32,987 bases of DNA, taken from NCBI GenBank assembly GCA_017854855.1, contig JAFMGZ010000039.1, positions 1-32,987 on the forward strand, given 5' to 3'. The stretch comes from Sulfitobacter sp. (GTDB lineage: Bacteria; Pseudomonadota; Alphaproteobacteria; Rhodobacterales; Rhodobacteraceae). The notes beneath the pieces are model-generated. The model searched no databases. It saw only the letters and a program-made list of their open reading frames with translations, and was not told where the DNA came from. Position 1 is the first letter of the stretch. The number at the start of each line of letters is the position of its first letter. The position numbers and the translations under genes are program-made. This document shows, piece by piece, positions 23,802-30,824 of the stretch.

Positions 23802-24068
23802 TCAGGTCTGCCCCTCGATGTGCCAAACCTGCCGCAGATTGGTGACAATATCTTTTGGTATTTTGAAATAGCGTGCGATTTCGGGATCGGACAGCCCAAG
23901 ATCGGCCAGCGTTTCAAGGCACCGTTTCGGCGTTGGGCCAAGGACATGCAGGTATTTCTGCAATTCATAGGTCAGTTCATGTCGCTTTGACTGAATGGCG
24001 GCAGACATTGATCGCCCGCCGGGGCCAAGTTTGCGCATAATATCCAGAACGCTGAAATCTTCTGTCAT
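23802..24068 (-). CDS. Small hypothetical protein with HTH-like segment
   Basis: An 88-aa soluble protein, no signal peptide. Residues 50-80 (CLETLADLGLSDPEIARYF followed by KIPKDIVTNLRQVW) resemble a helix-turn-helix, with the turn at GLSDPEIARYFKIPKD. The middle is a basic amphipathic helix (KRHELTYELQKYLHVLG). A GGAGG lies 12 bases upstream of the ATG, somewhat far. It is divergent from the stress cluster, and the FNR-type box 73 bases upstream could control it. It might be a small regulator of the adjacent stress genes; no function is assigned. Confidence 0.62.
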   Translation of the reverse strand: MTEDFSVLDIMRKLGPGGRSMSAAIQSKRHELTYELQKYLHVLGPTPKRCLETLADLGLSDPEIARYFKIPKDIVTNLRQVWHIEGQT

Positions 24069-24140
24069 GATGTATTTTCACCTCCACAAATGGCCAAGTT
24101 GGAACGTGATCAACTAGTAGGAAAGATTGTCATCCGCTGA

Positions 24141-24154
24141 TTGATTCAAATCAA
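24141..24154. promoter_or_regulatory. Perfect FNR/Anr-type box
   Basis: TTGAT-TCAA-ATCAA matches the FNR-family consensus TTGAT-N4-ATCAA at all ten defined positions. It lies in the divergent gap between the 88-aa gene (start 24068) and the 889-aa fusion (start 24392). Activation of either side in response to low oxygen is plausible. The distance to the fusion start (about 240 bases) implies a leader if that is the target. Confidence 0.75.
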
Positions 24155-24391
24155 GCTGTCCGTGCACCCCTATGCATCTGGCAGAAACCTGCTGGTCTCG
24201 GAACGGCAGGGCGGCGGTGCACCGCTGGCCCATGGACCGCATCGCTTTGTGCCGCGACGGACCAGCCATCTGCCATGCCTTGAACGGCACTGCTCTCCCT
24301 TTGTCCGGTGCATTCTCGCGTTACAAAAATTTCGGATCGCGATTGACCAAACGCAATCATTAACGGCAGCGCGCGCCATAAAACGAACACC
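24155..24391 (+). other. Leader region upstream of the triple-fusion gene
   Basis: The divergent gap 24069-24391 is 323 bases long. Apart from the FNR-type box it holds no recognisable gene, RNA or strong hairpin. Short frames here lack ribosome sites and familiar content. The sequence just before the fusion ATG has no clear Shine-Dalgarno match, so an internal start cannot be fully excluded. Confidence 0.4.
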
Positions 24392-27061
24392 ATGGAACAC
24401 AGGGCTCTTACATTTACGGATCGTGCTGACGCGGGGCGGCAATTGGCCAACGCATTGGCGGCATTGGAACTGGATCATCCGCTGATCTATGCCCTGCCCC
24501 GTGGCGGCGTGCCCGTGGCCGTCGAAATCGCAAAGGCGCTTGATGCGCCGCTTGACCTGCTTTTGGTGCGCAAGATCGGTGCGCCCCAAAACCCCGAGGT
24601 TGCCCTTGGGGCTATTGTGGAGGGCGCATTGCAGGAGATTGTCATCAACGAAAATGTAAAACGTCTTTCGGGTGCCAGTGACGCCTATGTCGCCGATGCC
24701 GTGGCCGGCCAGAGGGCAGAGCTTGAGCGGCGCAAAAGGGTGTATCTGGGTGATCGACCAAGGTTGGACCCAAGGGGGCGCACCGTCATTGTGGTAGACG
24801 ACGGGCTGGCAACCGGTGCCACCATGAAGGCCGCCTTGATCGGTCTGAAACGAAACAAGCCCAAGAGGATCGTTGTCGCCCTTCCGGTCGCCCCCAAAGA
24901 GGCATTGGAAGACATCTCTGATCAGGCCGACGACATCATCTGTCTGCGCCCAGCTGTGGCGTTTCGCGGCGTTGGCGGTTTTTACCAAATCTTTAACCAA
25001 TTGACGGACGACGAAACAGTGGCCCTCTTGCGCCAAGTTCCCTCAGCCACCGCAACCGCGTCGACCGGTGCCGCGCCCATCCTTGCGTCACGCATGAACA
25101 AGCGGCAGGTCTCCATTCCGCCTCTTGGGTTGCCCGGTGATCTGACGGTTCCAGCCCAGCCGCGCGGCATCATCCTGTTTGCCCATGGCAGCGGATCAAG
25201 CCGCCGCAGCCCGCGCAATACCTATGTGGCGGCAAAGCTCAATGACGCAGGGTTTGCAACGCTGCTGTTCGATCTGCTGACCCCGCAGGAGGGACAAGAT
25301 CGCGCCAATGTCTTTGACATTCCGCTGCTGGCCGACCGCGTGGTTGAGGCCTCTATCTGGATCACGTCGGAACCGGATCTGGAGGACCTGCCACTGGGGA
25401 TTTTCGGGGCAAGCACGGGTGCCGGCGCGGCGCTGGTGGCTGCGGCTGAACTTCAAGGCAGGGTTGCAGCAGTTGTTTCGCGCGGCGGACGGCCGGATCT
25501 GGCGATGGATTTTCTGCCGCAGGTCAACAGCCCCACTTTGCTGGTGGTGGGCAGTCTGGACCACGATGTCATCGGGCTGAACGAAAGGGCCCTTGCCGCG
25601 CTGAAATGCGAAAAGAAGCTAAAGATCGTGCCGGGGGCAGGCCATCTGTTCGAAGAGCCGGGCACGCTGAACCAAGCCGTTGATCACGCGGCCGACTGGT
25701 TCAGGACCCATCTGCAAACTGAGGCCGCAGAACGCCATAGACCGGTGCCGCCGCCGCCCGCACGCAGCGCCCGCACCGTTCTGAGGGCCGCAGCGGAACC
25801 CCTGCCCGACATCAATGATCGCGACTTTGCCAAGGCGTTCGACCGTTTCGGCTCAAAGCGTGTCGTTCTTTTGGGAGAGGCCACACACGGCACATCGGAA
25901 TTTTACCGGGCGCGTGCTGCGATCACCCGGCGGCTGATCGAAGAACACGGGTTTTCCATTATCGCGGTCGAAGCCGACTGGCCCGATGCGGCAATGGTCG
26001 ACCGCTACATCCGGCACAAAAGCCCCGCGCAGATGAAACCACCACCCTTCGCACGCTTTCCCACCTGGATGTGGCGCAACGTGGAATTTGATGCCTTTAC
26101 CCGCTATCTGGAGCATTTCAACCGGACCAGAAAAATTGATGACCGCGTCGCGTTCTATGGTCTTGATCTGTACAATATGAACGCGTCGATTGCCGCTGTG
26201 CTGGCCTATCTTGACCGCGTCGATGATGCGGCAGCCGAGGTGGCGCGCGCGCGGTATGCCTGTTTGTCAGCCTGGTCGCATGATCCTGCTGCCTATGGGC
26301 GCGCGGCGCTGACACGCGGCTTTTCCCTATGTGAAAAGCCGGTGATGCAGATCCTGATAGATCTGTTCAAGAAACAGTTCGATTATAGCGCAAAAGATGG
26401 CGACCAATTCTTTGACGCGGCGCAAAACGCGCGGCTGGTCAGCAGTGCAGAACGGTATTACCGCGCGATGTACTATGGGTCGCAGGTATCATGGAACCTG
26501 CGCGACCGGCATATGTTCGAAACCCTGCGCCACATCCTGCACCATTCCGGAGCGGACAAGAAAGTCGTGATCTGGGCGCATAATTCCCACATTGGCGATG
26601 CGCGGCATACCGATATGGGCCGCACCCGTGGCGAGTTGAACATCGGTCAGCTGTGCCGCGAGGAATTTGGCGAAACCTCCGCCTTGATCGGATTTGGGAC
26701 CGCGTCGGGGACTGTTGCTGCGGCCTCCGAATGGGACGCCCCGATGGAGACCAAAGACATTCGCCCGCCCCGCCCGGGAAGCTATGAGGCATTGTGCCAT
26801 GATGTCGATTACGAGCGCTTCTTGTGGGACTTCAAAAAGGGACACGCCCCTGAATTCCTGTCGCTTGTGACCCAGCAACGGCTGGAGCGCTACATCGGCG
26901 TCATTTACCGGCCCGAGACGGAAAGGGCGAGCCACTACAGCTACGCCAGCTTGCCCCGACAATATGACGCTTTCGTCTGGTTCGACCAGACGCGGGCAGT
27001 CACCGCGCTGCCCACGCAGACCAACACCACCGAAGACGAAACCTATCCATTTGGCTTGTAA
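24392..27061 (+). CDS. Triple fusion: phosphoribosyltransferase, alpha/beta hydrolase, erythromycin-esterase-like
   Basis: An 889-aa cytoplasmic protein with three enzymatic modules. Residues 1-215 are a type-I phosphoribosyltransferase-like domain: ALPRGGVPVA, VRKIGAPQNPEVALGA and the PRPP motif VIVVDDGLATGATM near 131-144. Residues about 235-450 are a dienelactone-hydrolase-like alpha/beta hydrolase: ILFAHGSGSS, nucleophile Ser in FGASTGAG near 340, Asp in GSLDHDV, His in GAGHLFEEPG. Residues about 475-870 are an EreA/succinoglycan-biosynthesis-type domain: VLLGEATHGTSEFYRAR (catalytic-type His/Glu), VEADWPDA and WAHNSHIGDARHTDMG. All active-site motifs look intact. The gene heads a stress cluster with three Hsp20 genes. 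The joint function is unknown; two-module relatives exist in stress islands of other Proteobacteria as far as I recall. Confidence 0.9.
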   Translation: MEHRALTFTDRADAGRQLANALAALELDHPLIYALPRGGVPVAVEIAKALDAPLDLLLVRKIGAPQNPEVALGAIVEGALQEIVINENVKRLSGASDAYVADAVAGQRAELERRKRVYLGDRPRLDPRGRTVIVVDDGLATGATMKAALIGLKRNKPKRIVVALPVAPKEALEDISDQADDIICLRPAVAFRGVGGFYQIFNQLTDDETVALLRQVPSATATASTGAAPILASRMNKRQVSIPPLGLPGDLTVPAQPRGIILFAHGSGSSRRSPRNTYVAAKLNDAGFATLLFDLLTPQEGQDRANVFDIPLLADRVVEASIWITSEPDLEDLPLGIFGASTGAGAALVAAAELQGRVAAVVSRGGRPDLAMDFLPQVNSPTLLVVGSLDHDVIGLNERALAALKCEKKLKIVPGAGHLFEEPGTLNQAVDHAADWFRTHLQTEAAERHRPVPPPPARSARTVLRAAAEPLPDINDRDFAKAFDRFGSKRVVLLGEATHGTSEFYRARAAITRRLIEEHGFSIIAVEADWPDAAMVDRYIRHKSPAQMKPPPFARFPTWMWRNVEFDAFTRYLEHFNRTRKIDDRVAFYGLDLYNMNASIAAVLAYLDRVDDAAAEVARARYACLSAWSHDPAAYGRAALTRGFSLCEKPVMQILIDLFKKQFDYSAKDGDQFFDAAQNARLVSSAERYYRAMYYGSQVSWNLRDRHMFETLRHILHHSGADKKVVIWAHNSHIGDARHTDMGRTRGELNIGQLCREEFGETSALIGFGTASGTVAAASEWDAPMETKDIRPPRPGSYEALCHDVDYERFLWDFKKGHAPEFLSLVTQQRLERYIGVIYRPETERASHYSYASLPRQYDAFVWFDQTRAVTALPTQTNTTEDETYPFGL

Positions 27062-27131
27062 ACTGCCCCCAAGGACCCGTCGTCGTGCATATTTTTGGAC
27101 CCACTTCAGGTGCCCGCGCCCCTCCGCCCCG

Positions 27132-27170
27132 GTTGATCGCCCAGCCGTCACAAGGGGGCTGCACATCAAC
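27132..27170 (+). other. Two-step stem-loop between the fusion gene and the first Hsp20
   Basis: GTTGAT (27132-27137) pairs with ATCAAC (27165-27170), and inside it CAGCC pairs with GGCTG. The 212-base gap 27062-27273 is otherwise featureless. No T-tract follows, so it may be a processing or stabilising hairpin. It is about 100 bases from the Hsp20 start and does not occlude its ribosome site. Confidence 0.4.
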
Positions 27171-27273
27171 AACAGCTTGCCCTGGCTGTGCCGCTGACCG
27201 GAGTTTTGCCGCGCTTTGATCCACACACGTCCGGTCGCGTTTCTGATTAACCTCGAACCCAACGGAGTACAAA

Positions 27274-27717
27274 ATGCTACAGACAGTTTTTTCCCCACGA
27301 AACAACGGCGATCTTTTTGCAGACATGCGCCGCATGCAAAGCGCCATGAACCAGCTTTTTGAAGGCACCAGAACGGCAGGCCAATCCGCGACCTTCCCGC
27401 CCGTCAACTTCTGGGCCAGTCAAGACAGCATCGTGATGACCACCGAACTGCCCGGTCTGACCGAACAAGACATCGAGCTGACGGTCAAGGACACGATGTT
27501 GCAGCTGCGCGGCACCTACCCCGAGCCCGAAAACGGTGACGACATCACATGGCACCGCCATGAACGCGTGGACGGGACCTTCTTGCGCACGGTTGAACTG
27601 CCGTTCCGGGTCAATCCCGACCACATCGACGCCCGCTTTGAAAATGGCGTTCTGACCGTCGATATGCAGCGCCCCGAAGGCGACAAACCCAAACGCATCG
27701 CCATCAAATCAGCCTGA
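27274..27717 (+). CDS. Small heat shock protein, Hsp20/alpha-crystallin family
   Basis: A 147-aa ATP-independent holdase chaperone. A short N-terminal arm (MRRMQSAMNQLFEG) is followed by the alpha-crystallin domain from about residue 42: VNFWASQDSIVMTTELPGL, then ELTVKDTMLQLRG and FENGVLTVDMQRPEG. A C-terminal I-x-I anchoring motif is present (RIAIKSA). A GGAG ribosome site precedes the start. It is the first of three tandem Hsp20 genes, all different in length and loop sequence, so they are old paralogues rather than recent copies. Confidence 0.95.
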   Translation: MLQTVFSPRNNGDLFADMRRMQSAMNQLFEGTRTAGQSATFPPVNFWASQDSIVMTTELPGLTEQDIELTVKDTMLQLRGTYPEPENGDDITWHRHERVDGTFLRTVELPFRVNPDHIDARFENGVLTVDMQRPEGDKPKRIAIKSA

Positions 27718-27738
27718 CCCAGATCAAAGGAGACCAAC

Positions 27739-28140
27739 ATGGCACAAGAACTGACCACACAAGCGGCGCGTGACATGGCCGCAGCAAACGGTGACGCAAA
27801 CCGCAGGGCGATGGCGTTCACGCCCGCGGTGGATATTTTCGAGAACGACAAAGCGACTGTCATCCTGGCGGACATGCCGGGGGTCGCGGCAGATGACGTC
27901 GACGTGACACTGGAACGACAGGTTCTGACATTGCGCGGCAAGGTCACGCCAGATGCGCCCCAAGGCTATCGCCAGCTGTCTGCCGAATACCAGGTCGGCG
28001 ACTATATCCGCGTCTTCACACTGTCGGACGACATCGACCAGGCAAAAATCAAGGCCGCCTTCAAGAACGGGGTGCTGCGGTTGGAATTGCCGCGTTCACC
28101 CAAGGCGCAACCCAGGAAAATCTCTGTGAAGTCGGCATGA
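27739..28140 (+). CDS. Small heat shock protein, Hsp20/alpha-crystallin family (second copy)
   Basis: A 133-aa chaperone, the shortest of the three. The alpha-crystallin domain starts almost at once (FTPAVDIFENDKATVILADMPG at about 28-49 is its opening), with VDVTLERQVLTLRGKV and FKNGVLRLELPRS following; the tail I-x-V motif is RKISVKSA. The long N-terminal arm seen in oligomer-forming class members is reduced to about 25 Ala-rich residues. AAGGAG lies seven bases before the ATG. It is 21 bases after the first Hsp20 gene, so co-transcription is likely. Confidence 0.94.
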   Translation: MAQELTTQAARDMAAANGDANRRAMAFTPAVDIFENDKATVILADMPGVAADDVDVTLERQVLTLRGKVTPDAPQGYRQLSAEYQVGDYIRVFTLSDDIDQAKIKAAFKNGVLRLELPRSPKAQPRKISVKSA

Positions 28141-28180
28141 ACCTGCCAACGGACCAGACCACATAACGGAGAAGCAACAG

Positions 28181-28684
28181 ATGCAAATCAGCGATTTAAT
28201 CCCCTGGGGCCGGGACAAGAACAAAAGCCCTTCAGCCGAAAACGGAGCCAATCCTTTTCTGAGCCTGCAACGTGACATCAATCATGTGTTCGAGGATTTC
28301 TGGAAAAAGGTTGAAACCGGCTGGGACACCCGCAGCGAGGTCGTGGGCATGTTCGGACCCAGCACCGATGTCACCGAAACCGACAATAGTGTCGAAGTTT
28401 CGATCGAACTGCCGGGCATGACGGAAAAAGACATCGATATATCGCTCTCGAATGACGCGATGACAATCCGAGGCGAAAAGAAGGTCGAACACGAGGACAA
28501 GCGCAAAGGCGTCTATATGTGCGAACGGTCTTATGGATCGTTCTATCGCACCTTGCCGCTTCCGACGGGTGTCGAAACGGACAAGGCCGATGCAACCTTC
28601 AAGAACGGGGTGTTGACCGTGCGCCTGCCCAAGACGGCCGAGGCGCAGGCAAAGGTGAAACATATCCCTGTCAGCGCCGCATAA
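28181..28684 (+). CDS. Small heat shock protein, Hsp20/alpha-crystallin family (third copy)
   Basis: A 167-aa chaperone, closest to the classical class-A Hsp20 pattern. It has the N-terminal arm with FLSLQRDINHVFEDFWKK (26-43), the core STDVTETDNSVEVSIELPGM, TIRGEKKVEHEDKRKGVYMC, ERSYGSFYRTLPLP and FKNGVLTVRLPK, and a C-terminal HIPVSAA anchor. The start is 40 bases after the previous gene, with a CGGAG ribosome site. A broken PDZ sequence follows immediately. Confidence 0.95.
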   Translation: MQISDLIPWGRDKNKSPSAENGANPFLSLQRDINHVFEDFWKKVETGWDTRSEVVGMFGPSTDVTETDNSVEVSIELPGMTEKDIDISLSNDAMTIRGEKKVEHEDKRKGVYMCERSYGSFYRTLPLPTGVETDKADATFKNGVLTVRLPKTAEAQAKVKHIPVSAA

Positions 28685-28689
28685 CATGC

Positions 28690-28869
28690 GTGGGGCCGCA
28701 GATCTGCGCGGTCAGATCGGGATTGCAGGTGCGCGACATTATCCTTGCCGTCAATCGCGCGCCTGTAACTTCGGTGGCCGCGTTGCGTTAGAAACTTGCC
28801 GCTACCGACAAGGTGCCCGCCTTGACGGGTCCGCGTGGACCGGCCTGCGATTTCATTCCTATCCGCTGA
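28690..28869 (+). pseudogene. Remnant of a DegP/HtrA-type PDZ domain
   Basis: One reading frame gives VRSGLQVRDIILAVNRAPVT then SVAALR, a TAG stop at 28789-28791, then in the same frame KLAATDKVPALTGPRGPACD and FIPIR ending in TGA at 28867-28869. This is the second PDZ domain pattern of periplasmic serine proteases (GLQxGDIIxxVNxxxVTSVxxLR). The protease domain is absent, and the internal stop confirms decay. It lies directly between the third Hsp20 and grpE. Confidence 0.65.
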
Positions 28870-28895
28870 CAGCAAACCCATGAAAGGAACACCGC

Positions 28896-29429
28896 ATGGA
28901 AGACAGCAAACACAAGATCAAACACCCCACCCAAGAGCCCGATGCCACCACGCCGGACAAGTCTGCCGAACTGGCAGCGCTTACCGACAAGTGGAAACGC
29001 GCCCTGGCCGAGGCCGAGAACGCCCGCAAACGCGCCGATGCGGCCCGTCTGGAGGGGCGTGAACTTGGCGTGACCCTCGCGGTAGAGGCTCTTGCCCCGG
29101 CTTATGACCACATCTGTCTGGCGATAGAGGCCGCGCATGCCAGCCATAAGGCCGGCAATCCTGTGGTCGACGCCTACCTTGAGGGGCTGAACAGGACCAA
29201 ATCCGCTTTTGAAACGGGATTGAAAGCGCTTGGGATCCGAGAGATCGCGCCCAAGGACACGCCCTTTGACCCAGCGTTGCATGAAGCCATGCAAATGCAG
29301 GAGACCAACACATCCGAACCCGGCGTCGTTCTGATCCTGCACCGGCCCGGTTTCGCCTTGGGACGGCGGCTGATCCGGCCTGCCCATGTGACGGTCAGCG
29401 CAAGCCCCAGCGAGCCTGCAAAGGAATAA
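28896..29429 (+). CDS. grpE: GrpE-family nucleotide exchange factor (paralogue)
   Basis: A 177-aa cochaperone that would release ADP from DnaK. The coiled-coil N-terminal half (AELAALTDKWKRALAEAENARKRAD, about 28-52) and the C-terminal beta domain (GIREIAPKDTPFDPALHEAM, then PGVVLILHRPGFALGRRLIR and PAHVTVS) follow the GrpE order. Housekeeping GrpE normally has about 190-200 residues and lies near dnaK or hrcA; here it is in a stress cluster without DnaK, so it is probably a second copy. AAAGGA precedes the ATG. Confidence 0.9.
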   Translation: MEDSKHKIKHPTQEPDATTPDKSAELAALTDKWKRALAEAENARKRADAARLEGRELGVTLAVEALAPAYDHICLAIEAAHASHKAGNPVVDAYLEGLNRTKSAFETGLKALGIREIAPKDTPFDPALHEAMQMQETNTSEPGVVLILHRPGFALGRRLIRPAHVTVSASPSEPAKE

Positions 29430-29457
29430 GCCGGCAGGGCCCTACACGGGCACCGCT

Positions 29458-29503
29458 GGACCGATGGTCATCCGGTCCAATTGACCGGTGTCAATTAGAC
29501 CGG
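29458..29503 (+). other. Two overlapping, mutually exclusive hairpins before gerW
   Basis: Hairpin A pairs GGACCG (29458-29463) with CGGTCC (29473-29478). Hairpin B spans 29472-29503: CCGGTC-c-AATTGAC, loop CGGT, GTCAATT-a-GACCGG, 13 pairs with one C-A mismatch. They share bases 29473-29478, so only one can form at a time. No T-tract follows. It lies 53 bases before the gerW start and may be a terminator remnant, a transcript stabiliser or a switch. Confidence 0.5.
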
Positions 29504-29555
29504 ATCGCGTTGCGGTAGTCAAAACTGTCAGATCACAAGAACCAAGGAGCAACCG

Positions 29556-29909
29556 ATGGAAGATGTTGAAAGACTGCTGAAAGGCACCGTGGAAGAGCTT
29601 GAGCAATTGCTGAATGCCAAGAACATCCTTGGCGACCCGATAGAACGCGAAGGTGCGACGGTGATACCCATTGTCAGCTATGGTTTCGGCTTTGGCGCAG
29701 GCGGCAATACCGCCCAGAAATCAGGGCGCTCGGCCGGGACCGGTGGGGGTGGCGGGATCAAACCACTGGGGGCCATCATCTTTGACAAGGACGGCGCGCG
29801 GGTTGAATCCGTCAAGGGGACCTTGACCAACATGACAGAAATCGCAGCCGAGGCGGCCACGGCGGTCATGGGAAAGATGTCCGCCTCCAAAGACACGTCA
29901 GATACCTGA
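29556..29909 (+). CDS. GerW/YtfJ-family protein
   Basis: A 117-aa cytoplasmic protein. It matches the GerW/YtfJ family: an N-terminal helix (VERLLKGTVEELEQLLNAK), GDPIEREGATVIPIVSYGFGFGAG (25-48), a glycine-rich loop TGGGGGIKPLGAIIFDKDG and a C-terminal helix. In Bacillus this family acts in spore germination; in non-sporulating bacteria the role is unknown. AAGGAG precedes the ATG. It is followed six bases later by a DUF2953 gene, the same pair as ytfJ-ytfI. Confidence 0.88.
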   Translation: MEDVERLLKGTVEELEQLLNAKNILGDPIEREGATVIPIVSYGFGFGAGGNTAQKSGRSAGTGGGGGIKPLGAIIFDKDGARVESVKGTLTNMTEIAAEAATAVMGKMSASKDTSDT

Positions 29910-29915
29910 TTTGCG

Positions 29916-30497
29916 ATGGCCTTGCTGCTCGTGATCATTTTGTGGCTGTTGCTGGTGATCTTGCTGCTGGTGGGGCTGGCCGTGATCATGCCCGTTCTTT
30001 TGAGGGTGCAGATGAGCACATCACCGCATTTTTCATATCGTGTCGAGATGCGTTTGTGGGGCGGGCTTGCCCCCCGTCTTACCTTGGCCAAGGGACCGCG
30101 CAGGCGCACGGGGGCCAAGCCCGCCCCCAAACCCGCCCCAAAACCCGCAGCGCCAAGGAAACACAGGATGCCACGGCTGGGGCGCGTGCATGGGTCCATG
30201 GCCCACGCGGCCCCTGACCTGATCTTGGGTGTGCTGGGGTGCATTCACCTGCAAGAGCTGACCATCGACGCAGAGTTTGGCCTTGGCGATCCGGCTGATA
30301 CAGGCAGGCTTTGCGGGCTGGTGATGCCCTTGAACCACGCAGCCCCCCTGCCCGCATCTGTTTCGTTGCACCTGCGCCCGGATTTCACCAAGACCTGTCT
30401 GAACGGCAACCTGAGCGCTGTCATGCGCCTGACATTGGCCGCCCTGCTTGTCCCGATCGCAGGTTTTGCCTGGCGCGTATACGGGCCGCAGCGATGA
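29916..30497 (+). CDS. DUF2953-type membrane-anchored protein (YtfI-like)
   Basis: A 193-aa protein. One strong hydrophobic segment (residues 4-28, LLVIILWLLLVILLLVGLAV) anchors it; a second at the C-terminus (LAALLVPIAGFAWRVYG) is weaker. Between them are a proline/lysine-rich linker (TGAKPAPKPAPKPAAPRKHR) and a small globular region with LQELTIDAEFGLGDPADTGRL, the DUF2953 hallmark. Partner of the GerW-type gene and overlapping the next gene by four bases. Function is unknown; the shared neighbourhood with GerW-like genes in other bacteria suggests a joint envelope role. Confidence 0.8.
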   Translation: MALLLVIILWLLLVILLLVGLAVIMPVLLRVQMSTSPHFSYRVEMRLWGGLAPRLTLAKGPRRRTGAKPAPKPAPKPAAPRKHRMPRLGRVHGSMAHAAPDLILGVLGCIHLQELTIDAEFGLGDPADTGRLCGLVMPLNHAAPLPASVSLHLRPDFTKTCLNGNLSAVMRLTLAALLVPIAGFAWRVYGPQR

Positions 30498-30742
30498 CAA
30501 TATCACTGGGCCCGATGATGACGGTTGGCACCGCGCGGATTGCGGTGCTGACAGACTGCACGATCAGCGCGGTTCACACGAAGGGGGCGGTTTTCCTCTC
30601 GGGCCACAAACGGCCCCTCGCGGTGCTGATCAACCAAGCGGGGAGCATGCGCGTCTTTTCAGCCACTGGCACACCGATGACCCGCAAGCAGACCGAAGAC
30701 CTGTGCCCCGGGGCATGGCGCAGAGCACAACAGCAGCGCTGA
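30494..30742 (+). CDS. Small hypothetical protein coupled to the DUF2953 gene
   Basis: An 82-aa soluble protein starting at an ATG that overlaps the DUF2953 stop (ATGA). The sequence is mostly short strands: TVGTARIAVLTDCTISAVHT, then GAVFLSGHKRPLAVLINQAG and SMRVFSATGTPMT, suggesting a small beta-rich domain. No catalytic motif, signal peptide or membrane segment is seen. The coupling and the conserved-looking composition argue for a real gene; a longer frame from ATG 30311 reads through the DUF2953 gene in another frame and is not used. No function is assigned. Confidence 0.68.
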   Translation: MTISLGPMMTVGTARIAVLTDCTISAVHTKGAVFLSGHKRPLAVLINQAGSMRVFSATGTPMTRKQTEDLCPGAWRRAQQQR

Positions 30743-30824
30743 TCCGGATGCCCATTTGATGGCGATCAATCCGCAACATGCGAAGCTGGGCTATGATAAG
30801 GCCGCGAATGAATCGGAGGGAACC

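Noticed and set aside
24170-25036. Minus-strand 288-codon open frame over the start of the triple fusion
   Set aside because: It is antisense to an intact phosphoribosyltransferase domain and carries no recognised motif.
27180-27273. ROSE-type RNA thermometer before the first Hsp20
   Set aside because: No TTGCT-type anti-Shine-Dalgarno pairing with the GGAG was found near the start; only a distant hairpin at 27132-27170.
30311-30742. 143-codon frame starting inside the DUF2953 gene
   Set aside because: Its first part is out of frame with the DUF2953 protein; only the last 82 codons, from ATG 30494, look like a gene.
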